From contig NZ_CP015910.2 in assembly GCF_001676785.2 (NCBI RefSeq), positions 1,426,001 to 1,490,000 of the forward strand: 64,000 nt of DNA, in the 5' to 3' direction. The notes beneath the pieces are model-generated. The model saw only the letters and a program-made list of their open reading frames with translations, made no database searches and had not been told where the DNA came from. The stretch is from Brachyspira hyodysenteriae ATCC 27164. GTDB taxonomy: Bacteria; Spirochaetota; Brachyspiria; Brachyspirales; Brachyspiraceae. Positions 1 to 7,200 of this stretch are shown in pieces. The position numbers and the translations under genes are program-made. How positions within the stretch are numbered: position 1 is the stretch's first letter; each line of letters begins with the position of its first letter.

Positions 1-620
1 ACAGAATATACGGCTTCAGTATCAAATGAAGCATCTGTATAATTTGTAACCACTACTACAGCATTAAAATTAGTTTGATATCCAAAATATTGAACGCCCC
101 ACCCTCCTGCTGCAGTAACTTTTCCACCAGCAACATTTCCTACAGTTGCTGTATCAGCTGTTAATGTTGTTCCATTTCCATTTCCTTCAGGTCTTGGTAC
201 AACAGGCAATGCTGAATAAATTTTAGTTTCTATATATTTTTTATCAACTAAATCGTTAGTACCATACGCAGTAACAGCTACATAGTATAATGTACCATTA
301 TTAAATGTGTAATTTGGAATTTCTATTACATAATTTGTTCTTGTGTGGTTAGATCCTGCTACTGTTGGATATGCTCCAGAAGAATTTTTTATAGCATTAT
401 CAGGCTGAGTAAAACTAGCAGAATTACCAGCATATATATTGAATCCTGCAAAATCAGAAGCTATTACCCCTGACCAGAAGCTTATACTTACTTTATTATT
501 ACCAGGTATGGCAGAAACACTGTATGGAGAATTATATTCATCCACTATAGTGATAAGTTCTTCATTACAAGAAATAAATAAAAAAATTGCTATTATATTA
601 AATATAAATATTTTTTTCAT
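1..620 (-). CDS. Lipoprotein, C-terminus beyond window edge
   Basis: An ATG at 620 opens a frame that stays open to the window edge, giving about 206 residues of an incomplete protein. The N-terminus is a short basic start, a hydrophobic run and a lipobox ending FISC, so Cys18 is the likely lipidated residue. Residues after it resemble the gene just upstream: SAIPGNNKVSISFWSG and GFNIYAGNS correspond to KVIPGNNQLTVEF and GYNIYFGDS there, so the two are paralogues from a tandem duplication. The spacing and repeated beta-strand-like pattern suggest a fibronectin type III-like fold, which is inference. It starts 2 bases after the stop of the upstream lipoprotein, so the two are probably cotranscribed. 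The function is unknown, and surface or periplasmic exposure is likely. Confidence 0.8.
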   Translation of the reverse strand, partial: MKKIFIFNIIAIFLFISCNEELITIVDEYNSPYSVSAIPGNNKVSISFWSGVIASDFAGFNIYAGNSASFTQPDNAIKNSSGAYPTVAGSNHTRTNYVIEIPNYTFNNGTLYYVAVTAYGTNDLVDKKYIETKIYSALPVVPRPEGNGNGTTLTADTATVGNVAGGKVTAAGGWGVQYFGYQTNFNAVVVVTNYTDASFDTEAVYS

Positions 621-622
621 AA

Positions 623-1444
623 TTAGTAACTTAGTATGTTGGCACTAGTTTGTCTGCAATAATCAACTGTTATACTGCTAGTACCATTTACACTCCTTAC
701 ATATATTTTACCATAATAGGCATTATTTCCGTCTGTTATTTTTATCAAATAAAGTCTGTTGGCTTTTACTTGTAAATCAACGTTTCCATATCCATTTTCA
801 GGGGGAATAACAACATCATTCAAAGAATTACCAGATACTGCCATCATACTTGTACCACCAACATTTTGAAAATATAAATTTCCGCCGCTAACAATTAATC
901 TGGCTAAATCTCTACCTTCCATACTTATATTATTATTTGGGGTAACTGTTTGATTTAATGCTTCAGGTCTAGGTGTACCCATCTTAACAAAATTATCATA
1001 GTAATAGTAGCTTTCTAATTGAGGAGTTATTTGATAAGCTGATACCCAAACATATACTGGTATTCCGTTGTTTAGATCAGATTCTTTTAATGTATATACA
1101 TCTGTACCATTGGTTGAAAAATATGAACCTACTTTAATGGTAAATGAATATTTTTTTATAACAGTAGATGTTTTATCTGATATTGTAGGCAATGCTTTTT
1201 GCTGATTATACAATCTGTATTTTCTAGGATCTGTACTGTCTCCAAAATATATATTATATCCGCTGAATGAAGGTTCATTGTTTTGAGCTTCAAATTCAAC
1301 AGTTAATTGATTATTTCCTGGTATAACTTTTGTTATATAAGGCTGATTTAATTCAAGAGTTATACCTGTAACATCTGGAAGTCCGCATGAAATTATTGGA
1401 AATGATAATAATATAGTAAATAAAAATAATTTTAATATATTCAT
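623..1444 (-). CDS. Lipoprotein, paralogue of its downstream neighbour
   Basis: This 273-residue protein has a signal peptide and a lipobox PIISC (Cys20), so it is an exported lipoprotein. The region after the lipobox holds ITKVIPGNNQLTVEF and SGYNIYFGDS, a pattern typical of fibronectin type III-like beta sandwiches and shared with the neighbouring partial lipoprotein. No enzyme motif is visible. It is first in a two-gene unit, 2 bases ahead of the paralogue, and lies 46 bases downstream of dut on the same strand. Brachyspira-type genomes carry many such lipoproteins, but no substrate or partner can be named from the sequence. Confidence 0.8.
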   Translation of the reverse strand: MNILKLFLFTILLSFPIISCGLPDVTGITLELNQPYITKVIPGNNQLTVEFEAQNNEPSFSGYNIYFGDSTDPRKYRLYNQQKALPTISDKTSTVIKKYSFTIKVGSYFSTNGTDVYTLKESDLNNGIPVYVWVSAYQITPQLESYYYYDNFVKMGTPRPEALNQTVTPNNNISMEGRDLARLIVSGGNLYFQNVGGTSMMAVSGNSLNDVVIPPENGYGNVDLQVKANRLYLIKITDGNNAYYGKIYVRSVNGTSSITVDYCRQTSANILSY

Positions 1445-1490
1445 TTATACATTATACACTAAAATATAAATTATATCAATATTTGTTTGC

Positions 1491-1925
1491 TTATTTATTT
1501 GTACTTCCAAATCCGCCTTCACCTCTTTGAGTATCAGAAAGAGAATCTACTTCTTCAAAAGATACTTTCTCAACTTTAGCAAAAACCATTTGAGCTATTC
1601 TGTCACCATGATTTATTGTAAATGGAATATCAGTTAAAGATGCTAATATTATTTTTAATTCTCCCCTATAATCGCTGTCTATTGTTGCTGGTGAGTTTAA
1701 ACAAAATATGCCGTTTTTTAATGCCAAAGAACTTCTGCTTCTAATTTGTGCTTCATAACCTTCTGGTATTTCTATGAAAAGTCCTGTTGGTACTAATACT
1801 ATATCATTTTTATTTAAAGTAATTGGATTATCTATATTCGCATGTAAATCAAGCCCAGATGAACCAACTGTTTGATACTTAGGCAAAGGGTTTGATGATT
1901 TATTAATAATTTTTATTTTAAGCAT
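1491..1925 (-). CDS. dut: dUTP diphosphatase (dUTPase)
   Basis: It hydrolyses dUTP to dUMP and pyrophosphate, keeping uracil out of DNA and feeding thymidylate synthesis. All five trimeric dUTPase motifs are present in order: SSGLDLHA, RSRSSLALK, ATIDSDYRGE, GDRIAQMV and the C-terminal RGEGGFGSTNK that closes over the active site. The length (144 residues) is normal. I chose ATG 1925 (MLKIKI) because GGAG lies 6 bases upstream; a longer frame would need a TTG that overlaps this ribosome binding site. The gene sits 48 bases after the GntP permease gene on the same strand. There is no functional link to that permease beyond shared orientation. Confidence 0.96.
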   Translation of the reverse strand: MLKIKIINKSSNPLPKYQTVGSSGLDLHANIDNPITLNKNDIVLVPTGLFIEIPEGYEAQIRSRSSLALKNGIFCLNSPATIDSDYRGELKIILASLTDIPFTINHGDRIAQMVFAKVEKVSFEEVDSLSDTQRGEGGFGSTNK

Positions 1926-1973
1926 AATTTTCTCCAAAATGATCTAAATTAGAAATGGCTTATTATAATATTA

Positions 1974-3356
1974 TTATCTGAACAAAAAAGCAAGTATCAT
2001 TATAATAATTAATGCTGTAATACCCTGTACAAAAGTTGCCAAAGTTCTAGCTTTATATGCATCATTTATTTTTAAGCCGGATAATTCAACAACTATCCAG
2101 AAATAACTATCATTGGCATGTGAGGCTATCATAGAACCTGCACCTATTGACATCAATACTAATATCTGAGATATAGGAGTATTAAATCCCAATGTACCTA
2201 ATAAAGGAGCAAAAAGTGATGCTACAGTAACTACTGCTATTGTAGAAGAACCTAACATTATTTTTAATGCTGATGCCATAATAAATGGTAATATTAGTCC
2301 CATATTTAATGATCCGAATATATGTCCTAATTCTGGTATTATTTTAGCTAGTTCAGTAGATTTTAATACTTCTGCAAAAGCGCCGCTGGCACCAACTATA
2401 GCCAATATACTTCCTGATGATCTTATACCATCACCTATCCACATAGATATTTCTTCTTTATTAAATTTATGAGTTAATAAAAGTGAGAATAGAAAACCTA
2501 TGAATAATGCCATAGATGGTTCACCCAAAAATATAAATATGTTTTTGATGATTCCGCTGCCTACTCTGAAAGAATCAAATCTAACTATACTTCCTATAGC
2601 CATTAACAATATTGGTACTACTATAGGAGCTAAAGCTTTCCAAGTAGGAGGAAGTCCTCCAATATCGCTTATTAGAGTCTCATAAGTAGGTGATTTATCC
2701 GGATAATTAGGTTTTTTTATATATTTTGATATAAATATTCCGTATATTGCACCAACTAAAGAGGTTGGAATGGCAACTATTAAACCAACTATAATGATTG
2801 TTAATAAATGAGCCTCAAGTCCGAATAGATTTACAACTGCAGCAGGTCCTGGAGTTGGAGGAATTAAAGCATGAGAAGCGTAAAGTCCTGTAGATAAAGC
2901 TACAGATAAAGCCACAGGAGAAGCACCGCTTTTTTTAGCAACTGCTTTTCTTAAAGGTGTAAGTATTAAGTATCCTGAATCACAGAATACAGGTATTGAT
3001 ACTATGAAACCCAATATATTCATAGCCAATGCAGGATGAGAATTTCCTACTATTCTTAATACTATTTCTCCTAATTTTAAAGCAGCTCCTGACATTTCTA
3101 ATATATTACCTATTACACTGCCCAAAACTATTATTATACCAACACTTGCAAGAGCATTACCAAAACCCTTTCCTATTAAAGCGGATATTTCTGTTATGTA
3201 ATTAGTATCATTATTAGATGGAACATGAAGTGTAAAAGCTAGAAATATCGCCACTAACAGCATAGCTATAAATGGATGAATCTTAAATTTAATCGTTAAA
3301 ACCATAACGACAATAATAGATATTGCCAACATAGCTATTACAAAATAACTAATCAT
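1974..3356 (-). CDS. GntP-family permease (gluconate-type proton symporter)
   Basis: This 460-residue, very hydrophobic inner-membrane protein has about 12-14 predicted membrane segments. The N-terminus (KFKIHPFIAMLLVAIFLAF), GKGFGNALASVGIIIVLGSVIG, the proline-rich ALIPPTPGPAAVVNLFG and the late GAGSMIASHANDSYFW segment are characteristic of the GntP/DsdX family, which takes up gluconate and related sugar acids or D-serine with protons. The exact substrate cannot be read from sequence. The start at 3356 has AAGGA about 7 bases upstream. It lies 39 bases after an HPr-like gene that carries the same GGATATCTAATGA start context, so the two are probably one unit. An HPr partner suggests carbon-source control, which is inference. 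Confidence 0.9.
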   Translation of the reverse strand: MISYFVIAMLAISIIVVMVLTIKFKIHPFIAMLLVAIFLAFTLHVPSNNDTNYITEISALIGKGFGNALASVGIIIVLGSVIGNILEMSGAALKLGEIVLRIVGNSHPALAMNILGFIVSIPVFCDSGYLILTPLRKAVAKKSGASPVALSVALSTGLYASHALIPPTPGPAAVVNLFGLEAHLLTIIIVGLIVAIPTSLVGAIYGIFISKYIKKPNYPDKSPTYETLISDIGGLPPTWKALAPIVVPILLMAIGSIVRFDSFRVGSGIIKNIFIFLGEPSMALFIGFLFSLLLTHKFNKEEISMWIGDGIRSSGSILAIVGASGAFAEVLKSTELAKIIPELGHIFGSLNMGLILPFIMASALKIMLGSSTIAVVTVASLFAPLLGTLGFNTPISQILVLMSIGAGSMIASHANDSYFWIVVELSGLKINDAYKARTLATFVQGITALIIIMILAFLFR

Positions 3357-3395
3357 TAGATATCCTTATGTTTGGTTTTTTTATATGAAAAAATA

Positions 3396-3707
3396 TTAAT
3401 CATCTTCTGGAACTTCAGCGTGAATATATCCTTCTTCAAAGAAATATACTAATTCTTTTTCTGCTTGTTTAGCTGTTTCTTCCATTCCATCTTCATATTC
3501 TATTTCTAAAATTAGATTTGCACCCTGAAATGCTCCAAGTCCCATAATATTAAATACACTTTTAGCATCAGCCCTTACACCATTATAAAGTAAAAATATT
3601 CCTATATTTGAATATTCATTTTTACTTGATATTTGTGATAAAACTCCTGCTGGTCTTAAATGCATTCCGTTTTTGCTTTTGATTGTAACTACATTTGTTA
3701 ATGTCAT
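3396..3707 (-). CDS. HPr-family phosphocarrier protein
   Basis: This 103-residue protein matches HPr of the phosphotransferase system. The phosphate-accepting histidine is His16 in NGMHLRPAG, and the regulatory serine, target of HPr kinase in organisms that have it, is Ser50 in AKSVFNIMGLG. It is about 15 residues longer than typical HPr, with an acidic C-terminal tail ending VPEDD. It would shuttle phosphate from enzyme I to sugar permeases or act in carbon regulation in the cytoplasm. It is first in a unit with the GntP permease (39-base gap) and has AGGA 8 bases before its ATG. Whether it is the main HPr or a regulatory paralogue cannot be decided here. Confidence 0.9.
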   Translation of the reverse strand: MTLTNVVTIKSKNGMHLRPAGVLSQISSKNEYSNIGIFLLYNGVRADAKSVFNIMGLGAFQGANLILEIEYEDGMEETAKQAEKELVYFFEEGYIHAEVPEDD

Positions 3708-3823
3708 TAGATATCCTGAAATTTATTATATTACTATTATAGTATATTTAGTTATATTTTTCAAGATTTTTTTATATACTGAATAATTATTTAGTAATAA
3801 ATTAGGAATAAAATTTATTTATA

Positions 3824-4166
3824 ATTCCCGCCCTCTATATTTTTTACCTATTATAAAATAATAATTTAATAATCTTTTTTACTATTATTTATTAAAAATA
3901 TAGCACCCACCCTAGTTTTTATTAAATTTATGATCTTCTTGACGCACGGTGAATAGGCTATTATAGTTTAGCAAAATTTGAATTATAAATCAGCTTTATT
4001 TTTTAGATTCATTCTGCGTGCGGTGAATAAATTTTTAAGTTTTATTTTATAGTAAAAATTCTAAATTTAAAAATCGCTTGGGAGGGCATGCTTTTTCTTT
4101 TGTAGCTTTAAAGAATAAGAGAATTTTATGTTCAAATTGAAACAGAAATATTAAAGGGCGGGGAAT
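3824..4166. repeat. Noncoding element with nested imperfect inverted repeats
   Basis: The 555-base gap at 3708-4262 has no credible ORF. Within it, GC-rich islands are arranged symmetrically in AT-rich DNA. ATTCCCGCCCT (3824-3834) faces AGGGCGGGGAAT (4155-4166); CACCCACCCTAG (3904-3915) faces CTTGGGAGGGCA (4077-4088) with mismatches; and CGCACG (3943-3948) faces CGTGCG (4017-4022), both followed by GTGAATA. The order is mirror-like, as in a fold-back element or a long structured RNA. I could not match it to a known RNA family, and I cannot tell whether it is repeated elsewhere in the genome. Confidence 0.45.
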
Positions 4167-4229
4167 ATAAGAAAATTTGTTTATTAATATTAAATATTGA
4201 TAAAGTCTTTTTTTATATAGAATTCATGT

Positions 4230-4257
4230 TATAATATTTTAACTTTTTTGTAAGGAT
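4230..4257 (+). promoter_or_regulatory. -10 box and ribosome binding site of uvrA
   Basis: TATAAT at 4230-4235 is a perfect -10 box, and AAGGA lies about 7 bases before the uvrA ATG at 4263. No good -35 box is seen at 16-18 bases spacing. Confidence 0.45.
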
Positions 4258-4262
4258 TTTTT

Positions 4263-7200
4263 ATGGCTAATAATTCTATAGAAATAAGAGGTGCTAAAGA
4301 GCATAACCTTAAAAATGTATCACTTTCAATACCTCATAAAACCCTAACTACTTTAACAGGAGTATCAGGAAGCGGAAAAAGTTCTCTCGCATTCGATACT
4401 ATTTTTAAAGAGGGACAAAGAAGATATTTAGAATCATTATCAGCTTATGCAAGACAGTTTTTAGGCGTTATGGCTAAGGCTGATGTTGAACATATTGAAG
4501 GACTATCCCCTACTATTTCTATAGACCAAAAAAGCGTAAATAAAAATCCTCGTTCTACTGTAGGTACAGTTACAGAAATCTATGACTTTTTTAGACTTCT
4601 TTTTGCAAGACTTGGGGTCCCTTACTGCTCTAAATGCGGACATAAAATTTCTAAACAAAGCGAAGACCAAATTGCACAAAGCGTATTAAGAGAATTTGCA
4701 GAGAAAAGAATTTTAGTGCTTGCCCCCATTGTAAGAGATAGAAAGGGAGAGTATAGAAAAGAAATTGAAGAAGTTAAACTTGCAGGATATCCTAGAATAA
4801 GAATTGATAATATAGTTTATAAATTCGATGAAGATGAAATTCCTGAATTAAAAAGATATGAGAAACATACTTTAGAAATAGTTATTGATAGAATAAAAGT
4901 TGAAGATAAATACTTGTCAAGAATTACTGATGATATTGAAAGAGCTATAAGAATAACAAAGGGGTTAGTAGCATTCTATGAAGAACATGAAAAAAGTGAG
5001 GAAGTACTAGAAACACAAACTCCTGAGAGTACTGAAGAAGATACAAAAACAAAAAAGAAAAAAATCAAAATGAGTAAACAGTTTGAAATAGATAAATATT
5101 ATAAATTGTACACAACTGAAAGATCTTGTGCAAATTGCGGACACTCTATTGCAGATATTGAACCTAATTTATTTTCATTTAATAACCCTATGGGAGCATG
5201 TACAGTTTGCGGAGGTCTTGGAGTTGAGCATGTATTTACAGAGAAGCATATTGTAAAAGATGAGAATTTAAATATTTATGAAGGTGCTTTATCATGTTTT
5301 GTAGATGATCATATCGGTTTTGATATGGAATATGGTACTGATGAACTTGAAGTTATTGCTAAGACTTATAAAATAGATTTAAAAAAGTCTTGGAAAGATT
5401 TAACTAAAACAGAAAAGAAATATTTACTTTATGGTACTGATAAAGAAGTAAAATGGAGAAAAAGATTCTGGTATCATAGCAAACTTGTTGAAGAAAGAGT
5501 TCCCGGAATTTTAGACAGATTAAAATACGATTATGAAACTTATAAAAATAGTTATTATGCTAATTTTATGGACGAAGTTCAATGCCCTAAATGTAAAGGT
5601 AAAAGAATTAATGAAGATGCTTTGTCAGTAAAATTCAATGGAAAAACTATAGCTGATTTTTCTTCAATGACTATAGAAGATTTATATGATTATTTCACTA
5701 AATTAAAATTAAAACCAAATGAGGAAGTTATAGGTGCTCCTATAGTAAAAGAAATTATTTATAGATTAACATTTTTGGTTAAAGTTGGATTAACCTATTT
5801 AACAATAGAGCGTTCCTCTCCTACTCTTTCAGGAGGGGAATCTCAAAGAATAAGATTAGCCTCACAAATAGGAAGCGGGCTTGAAGGTGTATTATATGTA
5901 CTTGATGAGCCTTCAATAGGTTTGCATCAATCAGACAATAAAAAATTAATTGAATCGTTAAAAACGTTAAGAGATAAAAATAATACTGTCATAGTTGTAG
6001 AGCATGATAAAGAAACTATGGAGGAATCAGATTATTTAATTGATATAGGTCCTAATGCCGGTGTTAATGGAGGTGAGGTTGTTGGCATTGGTGATTATGA
6101 AGAGTTTATAAAATCGGATAGATCTTACACTGCTAAATATTTACGCGGCGATGATGATATAGAAATTCCTAAACAAAGACGCGAAGGAAACGGAAAGTTT
6201 TTAAAAGTAATTGGAGCTAATCAATTTAATCTTAAGAATATAGATGTTCAATTTCCTTTGGGGGTATTTATTGTAGTTACAGGACTTTCTGGAAGCGGTA
6301 AATCTACTTTAGTTGAAAATATTTTAATGCGTGCTTTGCATAATCATTTTTATGGTAAGACTCTAACTCCGGGAAGTCATGAAAGAATAGAAGGACTTGA
6401 AAATATTGATAAGGTTATAGAAGTTGATCAATCTCCTATAGGAAGAACTCCAAGAAGCAACCCAGCAACTTATACAAAAGTTTTATCGCCTATAAGGGAT
6501 TTATTTGCTGCTACTAAACTTGCCAAAATGAGAGGATATGATAAAGGAAGATTTTCATTCAATGTTAAAACAGGAAGATGTCCTACTTGTGAAGGTGCAG
6601 GAGTTATAGAATTAGAAATGCAGTTTCTTTCCAATGTATTAGTGCCTTGTGAAGAATGCGGCGGAAAGAGATTCAATGCAGAAACTTTAGATGTTAAATA
6701 TAAAGACAAAACTATTTATGATGTTCTTGAAATGAGTGTCTCAGAAGCGATTGCTTTTTTTGACGGTATAACTTCTATTACAAGAATATTAAAAATAATG
6801 GAAGATATAGGACTTGGATATATAAAATTAGGTCAGCCATCAACTACTCTTTCAGGTGGTGAAGCTCAAAGGATAAAACTTGCAAGCGAACTTCATAAAA
6901 TATCTACTGGAAACACTTTATATATATTAGATGAACCTACTACAGGACTTCATTTTGAAGATATAAAGAAATTATTAAAAGCATTAGATGGGCTTGTTGA
7001 AAAAGGCAATACTGTTTTAGTTGTAGAGCATAATTTGGACGTTATTAAATGTGCGGATCATATTATAGATATGGGGCCTTTAAGCGGAGATAAGGGAGGC
7101 AGAGTCGTTGCTGAGGGTAAGCCTGAAGATATAATTAATGTAAAAGAATCTCTCACAGCAAAAGAACTCAAAGAAATATTAAAGCCTTCAAAAAAGAAAA

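Noticed and set aside
3708-4262. Decayed protein gene or tRNA in the gap before uvrA
   Set aside because: No frame gives a recognisable peptide over more than a few dozen codons, and no cloverleaf is seen.
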